DNA of 7,215 nt from the NCBI GenBank assembly GCA_003153055.1, contig PMBV01000186.1, positions 8,703-15,917 of the forward strand. Direction: 5' to 3'. The notes beneath the pieces are model-generated. The model was not told the origin of the DNA. It saw only the letters and a program-made list of their open reading frames with translations, and ran no database searches. This stretch comes from Myxococcales bacterium (GTDB lineage: Bacteria; Myxococcota; Myxococcia; Myxococcales; Myxococcaceae). Below, one piece after another: positions 1-5,797 of this stretch; position 1 is the first letter of the stretch; every line of letters begins with the position of its first letter. A program made the position numbers and the translations under genes.

Positions 1-528
1 CAGGACGAGACGCGAATGAAAGGGCACCAGGGTGAAGGGGAGCCCCGTCGTGACGGTCTGTATCGGCAGCGAGGGGTCGAGCGCGTCAGCTGCGACGCCC
101 AGCACCCCGGCGACGGTCTCACGATCATGGACCTCACCGAAGACCGGGTCCTTCTGCGTCATCTCGCCAAAGGACGGCCGGGCTGGGTCCTCGAAGCGCA
201 CGGGGACGCTCCCGACCCCGAGCTCCAGGACGACCTCCGAGGCCCCAGTCGAGCCTCGAATGGCGAAGGCCGTGCCGAGGGTGGGATGGCCGGCGAAGGG
301 AACTTCCTCCTCGACGGTGAAGATGCGCACCCGGACGCCCTGGGCGCCCTCGGCGGGTGGATCCCGCGGGAGGATGAAGGTCGTCTCGGAGAGGTTCATC
401 TCTCGCGCCAGCGCCTGCATCTCGGAGTCGGAGAGCCCACGACCGTCGAAGAAGACGGCCAGCGGGTTTCCTTCCATCGGGCGGGAAGCGAACACGTCGA
501 GCTGCACCATCGAGTATTGGCGAGCCAT
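1..528 (-). CDS. PhzF-family isomerase/epimerase (3' end cut by window edge)
   Basis: This encodes a probable cytoplasmic enzyme of the PhzF (phenazine biosynthesis-like) family, the diaminopimelate-epimerase fold group. The first 176 residues are visible, against roughly 260-300 for the family, so the C-terminal half lies beyond the left edge. Visible hallmarks are the N-terminal strand VQLDVF (residues 8-13), GNPLAVF (20-26), NLSETTF (45-51) with the likely catalytic acid/base Glu48, the segment FTVEEEVPFAGHPT (70-83) with conserved His81, and TGLPFTLV (162-169). The start is ATG 528-526, giving MARQYSMVQLDV; an in-frame ATG at 510-508 is a possible alternative, and neither has a strong ribosome binding site. 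The DUF4013 gene lies 50 bases upstream on the same strand, so co-transcription is likely. Only PhzF of phenazine producers is well characterised, and most homologues, probably including this one, act on unknown substrates. No other phenazine gene is in view. The family call is strong; the substrate is unknown. Confidence 0.93.
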   Translation of the reverse strand, partial: MARQYSMVQLDVFASRPMEGNPLAVFFDGRGLSDSEMQALAREMNLSETTFILPRDPPAEGAQGVRVRIFTVEEEVPFAGHPTLGTAFAIRGSTGASEVVLELGVGSVPVRFEDPARPSFGEMTQKDPVFGEVHDRETVAGVLGVAADALDPSLPIQTVTTGLPFTLVPFHSRLVL

Positions 529-578
529 TGAGGGCGAATGTACCTGACTCGATGAAGAGCTGCGGCCTTCAAATGAAG

Positions 579-1184
579 CTACAGGCCGGACTGCTGCTCG
601 AAGGCCAAGATGTTGTTGGCTGAGATGACCGCGCCAAAGGGCAGCGTGAGAACGATCCCGATGCAGCAGGCAGCGGCGCCCAGCCCGCCGATGAGGCTGG
701 CGAGGAAGGCCACGAGGGCGAAGGTGACGAAGGAGCTCGTGTTGCTGGTGATGACCCGCATGATGTCCGCGAAGTCGAAGCCATCGGAGAAGCCCTTGCC
801 GTGCACGACGTGGCGGTACATGAGGGCGGGCACCACTACGAGGTTCACCACGAGGCCGAGAAGCATCCCGATGAGGTTGGCCAGGTTGACCAGCGCACCG
901 AGTTTCAGCGCGCTGAGCACGACGACGATGATGTTCCAGCCGAACACGACGAGCATCGCGGGGAGGACGGCGAGGAACAGCGCCCAGCCCGAGCCCATGT
1001 AGCTGAGGTCCGCCTCGGGGAGCGTCGTGTCGCCCACCTTCGCCCGCTCGTAGGTCGCTTTCATCCAGCCGAGGAGGTTGAGGGCCCCTGCGATGGGGAT
1101 GAGGGCGAAGAGCCCGACGAGGGCGCACTTCTTGAGCCAGTCCTTGTCGCGCGTGGGCGAGGAGATGATCGAGCCGATGTCCAT
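579..1184 (-). CDS. DUF4013-type multi-pass membrane protein
   Basis: This encodes a 201-residue inner-membrane protein of unknown function resembling the DUF4013 family. The N-terminus (MDIGSIISSPTRDKDW) is soluble and followed by hydrophobic stretches at about 20-40, 66-90, 95-122 and 150-190; the last may hold two helices. Between them is a polar loop, KVGDTTLPEADLSYMGSGW (49-67). The second loop, around RHVVHGKGFSDGFDFADIMR (124-143), also fits the family pattern. I chose ATG 1184-1182 because a GGAGGGG ribosome binding site lies 7 bases upstream. An upstream in-frame ATG at 1223 would add 13 residues but has no such site and would lie inside the candidate promoter. The stop is TAG at 581-579. 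The gene is transcribed away from the EcsC gene and towards the PhzF gene. The DUF4013 assignment rests on length, helix layout and loop character recalled from the family, not on a database search. Confidence 0.85.
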   Translation of the reverse strand: MDIGSIISSPTRDKDWLKKCALVGLFALIPIAGALNLLGWMKATYERAKVGDTTLPEADLSYMGSGWALFLAVLPAMLVVFGWNIIVVVLSALKLGALVNLANLIGMLLGLVVNLVVVPALMYRHVVHGKGFSDGFDFADIMRVITSNTSSFVTFALVAFLASLIGGLGAAACCIGIVLTLPFGAVISANNILAFEQQSGL

Positions 1185-1191
1185 GTGTGAG

Positions 1192-1198
1192 CCCCTCC
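1192..1198 (-). promoter_or_regulatory. Ribosome binding site fixing the DUF4013 start
   Basis: On the minus strand GGAGGGG lies 7 bases before the ATG at 1184. It is the best Shine-Dalgarno match in the intergenic region and decides the start in favour of the 201-residue product over the 13-residue-longer one. Confidence 0.7.
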
Positions 1199-1222
1199 GG
1201 GCGGTGCGCGTGGAAACGCACA

Positions 1223-1252
1223 ACTATGACGAGGCGCCTCCACCGCTGTCCA
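1223..1252 (-). promoter_or_regulatory. Candidate sigma-70-like promoter for the DUF4013-PhzF unit
   Basis: Read on the minus strand, TGGACA (1252-1247) is 18 bases upstream of CATAGT (1228-1223). These match the -35 and -10 consensus at 5 and 4 of 6 positions. The site would start transcription about 30 bases before the DUF4013 start codon. It lies in the least GC-rich part of the divergent region. It was found by eye and no expression evidence exists, so it remains a candidate. Confidence 0.35.
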
Positions 1253-1280
1253 CTAAACCTGAACCGTGACGTCCGCGAGA

Positions 1281-1312
1281 CGAGGGGGGCCACGCCTCGC
1301 CCCCTCGAGGCG
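1281..1312 (+). promoter_or_regulatory. Two overlapping, mutually exclusive GC hairpins upstream of the EcsC gene
   Basis: Arm CGAGGGGG (1281-1288) is perfectly complementary to CCCCCTCG (1300-1307), with an 11-base loop. Arm CGCCTCG (1293-1299) is perfectly complementary to CGAGGCG (1306-1312), with a 6-base loop. The right arm of the first and the second hairpin overlap, so only one can form at a time. The pair sits 54-85 bases before the GTG start at 1366, where a leader RNA would be if transcription starts further upstream. No U-run follows, so neither is an ordinary intrinsic terminator. GC-rich DNA makes chance hairpins common, so function is uncertain. Confidence 0.3.
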
Positions 1313-1365
1313 CTCCCACTGGGTCGATCGTGAGAGCGACTCCGGCGTCATGGTAAGACCGTCCC

Positions 1366-3471
1366 GTGACCGCGCGCTCCCCCTCCGAGCTCCCCCCCTT
1401 CCCGGACGGGACCGAGGCGTCCTTCGGGCGCTGGACGTCCTGGGCGAAAGGCTCGCTCGGCAGAAGCCAGTTCGGCGCGCTCGACCACGACGTCATGGAC
1501 CCCGACGAGCGCATCCCCCTCGCCTGGCGCGCGCTCATCGCCGCGTGGGCCGACCTCAAGGCGACGCCGGACTCGACGTACAAGGCCGCCCAGCGGTTCT
1601 TCCTCAAGGCCACCGAGCTGCCCGGCCCCGTCTTCCGGGCGGGAGAGCTGCTCCTCGAGCGCTCGATGCGCCACGGGAGCACCACCCCAGACGTCCTCTA
1701 CCTCGCGGCGGCGTTCGCCTGGCCGCTCAGGTGCGTGTCGCCGAAGCTCTCGCGCCAGGCCTGGGCGTACCTCGTCGACGCGCCCTGGCAGACGAGCTCG
1801 GTGGTGCTGACGGATCTGGTCAGCGACTTCGTGAAGGGCCCGCCCATCGATGCGCCGAGGCGACTCATCGACCTCGTCTCCCTTCGCCTCGAGCACGAGC
1901 AGACCGAGTCGGCCATCGAGCTCCTCGAGGGCCTCGTCCTGGCCTGGTCGTCGAAGGCCAGCCTCGCCGAGCTGAGGACCCCGCAAGATCTCAGGAAGGC
2001 CCTGGCCGTCCCCGACATCGAGCTCGCCTTCGAGCAGCTCGCCCGCCTCTACGTCGAGCGGGGCGACGTGCAGGTCCACGCGCGGGAGGTCATCCGCAAG
2101 GCCGCCGCCCTCACGTCGAGCGACGAGCTCCGCGCGGTGCTCAACGAGCGCGTCTGGGATCGGCCGCTGGTCGAGACCTACCAAGACCTCAAGGACACCA
2201 AGATCGCCGCCTTCGAGGCCCAGCTGCGGGCCGCCCTCGACGCGGGGCAGCCACACCACGCGCGGAGGCTGGCCGAGTCGCTGCTCGCGCGCCGGCTCTG
2301 TCGGGTGGTGGTGGGCGACCCGCAGGCGAACGTTCAGAAGAGCCTCAAGCTCTTCGCCGAGGCGCCGATCCAGAAGCTCGCCGCCGATCGAGAAGCTCGG
2401 GTGGCGGCCGAGCAGCTCGCCATGCTCTACGCGCGCACCAACTACGCGACCCAGCTCACCCGCGACTTCGCCCGACGGCTGGTGATGGAGCCCCTCTTCA
2501 CCGGGAAGGGCTCGGCCCTCGAGCACAGCCGGGGCGAGCTCGAGTCGTTCATCAACAAGAACGACCCCTACCACCTGCTGATGAGGCAGGAGCGCGAGTT
2601 CGCCGCCGCCGACGCGAGGCTCAACGACGACGAGCGCCGGGCCCGCGATGACGTCAGCGAGTGGTGGGTGTCCAAGGCCTTCACCAAGGACCGGGGCATC
2701 GCCGAGGCAGCGATGTCCGCCATCACCGGCCCCGTCGCCTTCGTCAGCGATCTCCTGAAGGTGCAAGACATCTGTGAAGCGGCTCTCCGTACGGCGTTTC
2801 ACTTGAGCGCCCGCTACGCCGGCGATCTCGAGGTCCTCGCGCGCCGTTCGGAAGCCGAGCGGCTCGAGCGCGGCGTGGGCCAGAGCCTGGCGCGGCTCGC
2901 TCGCGAGGCGACGAACCTCGAGCTCGCAGGCGCGGTCGCCACGTCCGGCCTATTGGGAGTGCTCCCGCCGGGGTTCTCGCTGTTGGCCAGCGCCGCCGAT
3001 CTCGGGGTGCTGCTGTTCGCCTCGTTCCGCACGATCGCGAGGGTCGCCACCGTCTTCGGGCTCCAGGCCGCGAGCGACGAGGGCCAGGCCTTCGCGGCCG
3101 ACGCCTTCAGCCTCGGCGTCTCGAGCCCCGGTGGCGAAGGAATGCTCGCCTACCTCTCGCGGCCCAAGGACCCAGCGCCCGAGGCCATCACCATCGGAGG
3201 CGTGAGCTATGGGCCCAAGTGGCTCGCCGCGCACCTGTGGACCTCCACGACCCAGACGCCGAGGGTCATCGCCGAGCAGCTGATCGCCAACACCGCCCGG
3301 CTGCTCGGGGTCAGCCTCTCCGAGCGACAGATCGTCAAGATCATCCCGGTGGGCGGGGCGATCCTGAACGGCCTCACCGCCGCGAACTTCATCAAAGACA
3401 TCCGCGAGGCGGCCATTCACCTCGCCAGCCGAGACGCGCTGCTCCACAAGGCGAGGGGCGAGAAGGCGTGA
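1366..3471 (+). CDS. Large protein with helical N-terminal region and C-terminal EcsC-family domain
   Basis: The 701-residue product has two parts. Residues about 50-410 are alpha-helical with TPR-like character: Ala/Leu/Arg/Glu-rich helix pairs such as 215-232 and 281-311, though I see no regular consensus repeat. Residues about 430-690 resemble the EcsC family. They open with SEWWVSKAF (431-439), continue through a hydrophobic segment around 519-550 (LLGVLPPGFSLLASAADLGVL) and FRTIARVATVFGL (554-566), and close with KIIPVGGAILNGL (658-670) and FIKDIREAAIHLA (675-687). EcsC proteins are poorly understood; in Bacillus the ecs locus encodes an ABC transporter plus EcsC. The segment at 519-550 suggests membrane association, but there is no signal peptide. 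The start is GTG 1366, preceded by only a weak GGTAAG; the next in-frame start would remove family-independent sequence only. The stop overlaps the phosphoesterase start by 4 bases, so the two are probably translated together. EcsC identity is fairly secure; the N-terminal fold is inferred. Confidence 0.85.
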   Translation: MTARSPSELPPFPDGTEASFGRWTSWAKGSLGRSQFGALDHDVMDPDERIPLAWRALIAAWADLKATPDSTYKAAQRFFLKATELPGPVFRAGELLLERSMRHGSTTPDVLYLAAAFAWPLRCVSPKLSRQAWAYLVDAPWQTSSVVLTDLVSDFVKGPPIDAPRRLIDLVSLRLEHEQTESAIELLEGLVLAWSSKASLAELRTPQDLRKALAVPDIELAFEQLARLYVERGDVQVHAREVIRKAAALTSSDELRAVLNERVWDRPLVETYQDLKDTKIAAFEAQLRAALDAGQPHHARRLAESLLARRLCRVVVGDPQANVQKSLKLFAEAPIQKLAADREARVAAEQLAMLYARTNYATQLTRDFARRLVMEPLFTGKGSALEHSRGELESFINKNDPYHLLMRQEREFAAADARLNDDERRARDDVSEWWVSKAFTKDRGIAEAAMSAITGPVAFVSDLLKVQDICEAALRTAFHLSARYAGDLEVLARRSEAERLERGVGQSLARLAREATNLELAGAVATSGLLGVLPPGFSLLASAADLGVLLFASFRTIARVATVFGLQAASDEGQAFAADAFSLGVSSPGGEGMLAYLSRPKDPAPEAITIGGVSYGPKWLAAHLWTSTTQTPRVIAEQLIANTARLLGVSLSERQIVKIIPVGGAILNGLTAANFIKDIREAAIHLASRDALLHKARGEKA
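3453..3458 (+). promoter_or_regulatory. Ribosome binding site for the phosphoesterase GTG start
   Basis: GAGGGG ends 9 bases before GTG 3468, with a second purine run (GAGAAGG) closer in. It lies inside the last codons of the EcsC gene and supports initiation at the GTG overlapping the EcsC stop, rather than at any start further upstream in the same open frame. Confidence 0.55.
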
Positions 3472-4421
3472 GGCTTCGGCTCGTCCGCGCGACGACCTAC
3501 GCCCAGGGGAAGGACGCGTCCTGCCCCGGGTGCCGCGAGCCCTTGCCTCGGTACGTGCACTTCTGCCCCGAGTGCGGGCTCGAGCTCAAGAAGCCCCAGA
3601 GCGAGGGCCTCGATGATCCCGAGGCGCCACCGCCGCCTGGCGCCTTCCGGCTGGCCCACCTGTCGGATCTCCACCTGGCCGACACGCCGAGCGGCCTCGA
3701 GCGGCTGGCGATCTTCGAGGGGTGGCTCGCCGCGCTCGGCCGCTGCCACGTCGACGGCCTCGTCGTCTCGGGCGATCTCTCCGAGATCCCCGACCTCGAG
3801 CGCTTCCGGATGGCCTGGGTCCTGCTTCGCGATTCGGGCCTGAGGTGGGTCGTCGTGCCGGGGAACCACGACGTGGAGGTCCCGGGGAGCCCGGGCGCCT
3901 TCGAGCAGGTGTTCGGTGCCTTCCCGCGCGTCGAGACCTGGGGCCCGCTCGAGCTGGTGCTCCTCGACAGCAACGCGGGCCTGGCGGTGGAGGAGCGCGG
4001 CATGCTCGAAGGGGGCATGGGTAGGCTCAAGTGCTTCACCGAGGGGCGCGTGGGCCAGGAGCAGCTCGCGCGGGTCGAGCCTCAGCTTGGCGCCTCGGGG
4101 GAGCGCATCCGCGTGATGGTGGTCCACCACCACCTGTCTCCTCAGCACGCCGAGCGCCTCATGCCGCTGGTCGACGACACGGTGCTCGGGACGATGGGCG
4201 TCCTCCAAGACGCCGACGCCGTGAGGTGCTGGGCGGTGGAGCACAAGGTGACGCTGGTGCTCCACGGGCACAAGCACGCCATGCTCCGCACCGGAATGCT
4301 GGGGGGTGAGATCCTCCTCCTCAACGGCGGCTCGTCGACCCAGGCGCCCGGCCCGAGGGCCCGGTTGGTCGACTTCCTCGAGGGGCATCACCGCCGCGTG
4401 GTGGAGGTCGAGCTGACCTGA
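3468..4421 (+). CDS. Zinc-ribbon calcineurin-like metallophosphoesterase
   Basis: The 317-residue product has an N-terminal treble-clef or zinc-ribbon-like motif, CPGC (19-22) and CPEC (33-36), ten residues apart, joined by a proline-rich linker (50-57) to a calcineurin-type phosphoesterase domain from about 60. All core metal-site motifs are present: SDLH (66-69), GDLSE (102-106), GNHD (132-135), VVHHHLSP (218-225) and HGHKH (266-270). The family hydrolyses phosphomono- or phosphodiesters, including cyclic nucleotides (CpdA-like), at a dinuclear metal centre. The layout resembles class III cyclic-nucleotide phosphodiesterases, but the substrate cannot be read. The start is GTG 3468, overlapping the EcsC TGA as GTGA, with GAGGGG upstream. 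The open frame extends further 5', but only over EcsC coding sequence. No signal peptide is seen, so a cytoplasmic location is expected. An insert-like loop around 173-200 (EERGMLEGGMGR) separates the GNHD and HHH blocks. A broken copy of its 3' half lies at 5418-5784. Confidence 0.94.
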   Translation: MRLRLVRATTYAQGKDASCPGCREPLPRYVHFCPECGLELKKPQSEGLDDPEAPPPPGAFRLAHLSDLHLADTPSGLERLAIFEGWLAALGRCHVDGLVVSGDLSEIPDLERFRMAWVLLRDSGLRWVVVPGNHDVEVPGSPGAFEQVFGAFPRVETWGPLELVLLDSNAGLAVEERGMLEGGMGRLKCFTEGRVGQEQLARVEPQLGASGERIRVMVVHHHLSPQHAERLMPLVDDTVLGTMGVLQDADAVRCWAVEHKVTLVLHGHKHAMLRTGMLGGEILLLNGGSSTQAPGPRARLVDFLEGHHRRVVEVELT

Positions 4422-4436
4422 TGCCGCCTGCGCAGA
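3972..4436 (+). repeat. Parent copy of a direct repeat (phosphoesterase 3' half)
   Basis: Parts of this segment recur in the same orientation at 5418-5794. Matching blocks are about 3972-4055 with 5418-5500 (41 bases from 3981 show 2 mismatches before small gaps appear), 4104-4181 with 5648-5724 (identical except one missing base in the second copy), and 4362-4421 with 5725-5784 (2 mismatches in 60). Similarity continues about ten bases beyond the stop codons. Parent bases 4182-4361 have no counterpart in the second copy. The repeat pair brackets the membrane-protein gene at 4519-5340. Confidence 0.9.
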
Positions 4437-4518
4437 CGTTCGCGGTCCGATCGTGACCAGGCGGCCTCGCGCGATTCCACCAGCGGAGCCGACGAGATGC
4501 GATAGACCCGGGCGCGCC

Positions 4519-5340
4519 ATGGGCGTCCTCGGTCTCAAGCTGTTACTCGCGCCCTCGCTGGTCGTCGCTGCGAGCCTGGCTGGACGTCGGTGGGGGCCCC
4601 AGCTGGCTGGTTGGGTTGCTGGGTTTCCCATCATCGCTGGCCCCATCTCTCTCTTCTTTGCGCTGGAGAACGGCCAGGCGTTCGGCGCCCGCGCGGCGCA
4701 GGGAACGCTGACAGGCATCGTCTCGATGAGCGCCTACGCGGTCACCTATGCGTGGGCGGCTCGGCACTGGCACTGGGCCCCCGCCCTCCTCGGTGGATAC
4801 GCGGCCTTTGCCGTCTCGACGGTCACCCTGCGCAACCTCGACTTCCGCGACGTGATGCCTCACCTGGCGATGGCGGCCGTCGCCACGGCGACCGGGCTGC
4901 GGCTGCTCCCGGAGCTGCGACCGGCGTACCGACTCCCCGGCGGGGCAAAGGGGGATCTCCCGCTCCGGGTGATTGCGACGGCCGCCCTGGTGCTCCTCGT
5001 CACGGGGATGGCCGCGGGGCTGGGCCCCACGCTGAGCGGAATGCTCGCCCCGTTTCCCGTCGCGGGCACCGTCTTGGTCGTCTTCGCTCACCGCGAGCAC
5101 GGGCCCGAAGCCGCGGTCCGCGTACTCAAGGGGTTCCTCACCGCCCTGTTCGCCTTCGCCTCCTTCTTCGCGGTGCTCGGCTTCACCCTGGAGACCTGGA
5201 GCATTCCGCTCGCCTTTGGCACGGCCCTGGCGGTTGCCGCGCTGGTCCAGGGGCTCGCGGTCGCCGTGACGATGTGGAGCTCCCGCCGGGGTCCGCGGCG
5301 TGTGGCAGGGAGCGAGCAACCGGGACCTCGGCCAACCTGA
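4519..5340 (+). CDS. Integral membrane protein with two homologous halves (GlpM/DUF3147-like pattern, tentative)
   Basis: The 273-residue, very hydrophobic protein has about nine predicted helices (near 4-22, 30-50, 60-80, 87-103, 111-130, 148-168, 173-191, 202-223, 229-253) and a basic tail (255-261). The two halves share a pattern at an offset of 142-143 residues. GPQLAGWVAGFPIIAGP (26-42) matches GPTLSGMLAPFPVAGT (169-184), and both are followed by FA, a Gly, then G-x-LT (62-65 and 205-208). The G-x-x-x-x-FP motif and spacing recall the small GlpM/DUF3147 membrane proteins, as if two such units were fused; this is from memory and tentative. A transporter or channel is possible, but the function is unknown. 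I took ATG 4519 because the first helix follows at once. GTG 4453 would add 22 polar residues, and neither has a clear ribosome binding site. Codons ending in T are frequent (for example around 4597-4670), unlike the flanking genes, suggesting a separate origin. Confidence 0.82.
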   Translation: MGVLGLKLLLAPSLVVAASLAGRRWGPQLAGWVAGFPIIAGPISLFFALENGQAFGARAAQGTLTGIVSMSAYAVTYAWAARHWHWAPALLGGYAAFAVSTVTLRNLDFRDVMPHLAMAAVATATGLRLLPELRPAYRLPGGAKGDLPLRVIATAALVLLVTGMAAGLGPTLSGMLAPFPVAGTVLVVFAHREHGPEAAVRVLKGFLTALFAFASFFAVLGFTLETWSIPLAFGTALAVAALVQGLAVAVTMWSSRRGPRRVAGSEQPGPRPT

Positions 5341-5417
5341 CGGAGCCACCTGCGCGTTCGCAATCGCAGCGCTCAGGCGCCTCCGCCCGCGACTGGCCAG
5401 GCCCAACGTAGGGGTTG

Positions 5418-5784
5418 AACGCCCCTGGCGGTGGAGAAGCGCAGCATGCTCGAAGGGGGCATGGGCCGCTCCAGTGCTTCACCGAGGGCGCCTGCGCCAG
5501 TTGGGGGATCGCCGTGCCCCGCTCGCCAGCCTCTCGGCGCGAGCCAACATGCCAGCGGCCTTCCGCTTCAGAGAGACGAGTCGCGCGTTGAGAACATCCA
5601 GTGTTTCGAGCGCGCAGCTCGAGCCTCAGCGTGACGCCGCGGGGGACCGCATCCGCGTGATGGTGGTCACCACCACCTGTCTCCTCAGCACGCCGAGCGC
5701 CTCATGCCGCTGGTCGACGACACGCGGTTGGTCGACTTTCTCGAGGGGCATCACCGCCGCGTGGTCGAGGTCGAGCTGACCTGA
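5418..5784 (+). pseudogene. Broken partial duplicate of the metallophosphoesterase gene
   Basis: This is a degraded copy of the 3' half of the phosphoesterase gene at 3468-4421, same orientation. It starts inside the parent's codon 169 region, so the SDLH, GDLSE and GNHD motifs never existed here or were lost. It contains a one-base loss near 5470, shifting frame after the MLEGGMGR block. An unrelated stretch of about 112 bases (5501-5612) replaces about 12 parent codons. A one-base loss at 5668/5669 shifts frame exactly at the HHH motif. A clean 180-base deletion at 5724/5725 removes the HGHKH motif. The final 60 bases, including the TGA stop, match the parent with 2 differences. Identity in the intact blocks is near-complete, so the duplication or a later gene conversion is recent. 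No ribosome binding site or intact frame joins the blocks, so I infer no functional product. Confidence 0.9.
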
Positions 5785-5797
5785 CGCCTGCGCGGGC

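Noticed and set aside
16..547. Two plus-strand open frames at the left edge
   Set aside because: The minus strand encodes recognisable PhzF motifs throughout 1-528, so these are shadows.
563..587. GGCCT/AGGCC inverted repeat between the PhzF and DUF4013 genes, as a terminator
   Set aside because: Only 5 bp with a long loop, no T-run, and it includes the DUF4013 stop; too weak to call.
1266..2651. 461-codon plus-strand open frame overlapping the EcsC gene
   Set aside because: It is Arg/Pro/Gly-rich with no domain pattern, and lies in another frame of a gene with clear family motifs; GC-rich codon bias creates such frames.
1348..2802. 484-codon minus-strand open frame antisense to the EcsC gene
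   Set aside because: Low-complexity E/G/R/L composition, no ribosome binding site or motif; shadow of the real gene.
4453..4518. Earlier GTG start for the membrane protein
   Set aside because: It would add 22 polar, Pro/Arg-rich residues before the first helix and has no ribosome binding site; not excluded but less likely than ATG 4519.
3417..4718. 433-codon minus-strand open frame antisense to the phosphoesterase gene
   Set aside because: The sense frame has all phosphoesterase motifs; the antisense product has compositional bias only.
5300..5779. 159-codon plus-strand open frame across the phosphoesterase remnant
   Set aside because: It runs through frameshifted duplicate sequence and starts inside the membrane-protein gene; no family pattern and no ribosome binding site.
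5418..5794. Reading the direct repeats as attachment sites of an integrated element
   Set aside because: No integrase is present, the repeats are far longer than usual att cores, and the second copy carries an internal deletion and patch; a partial gene duplication explains it better.
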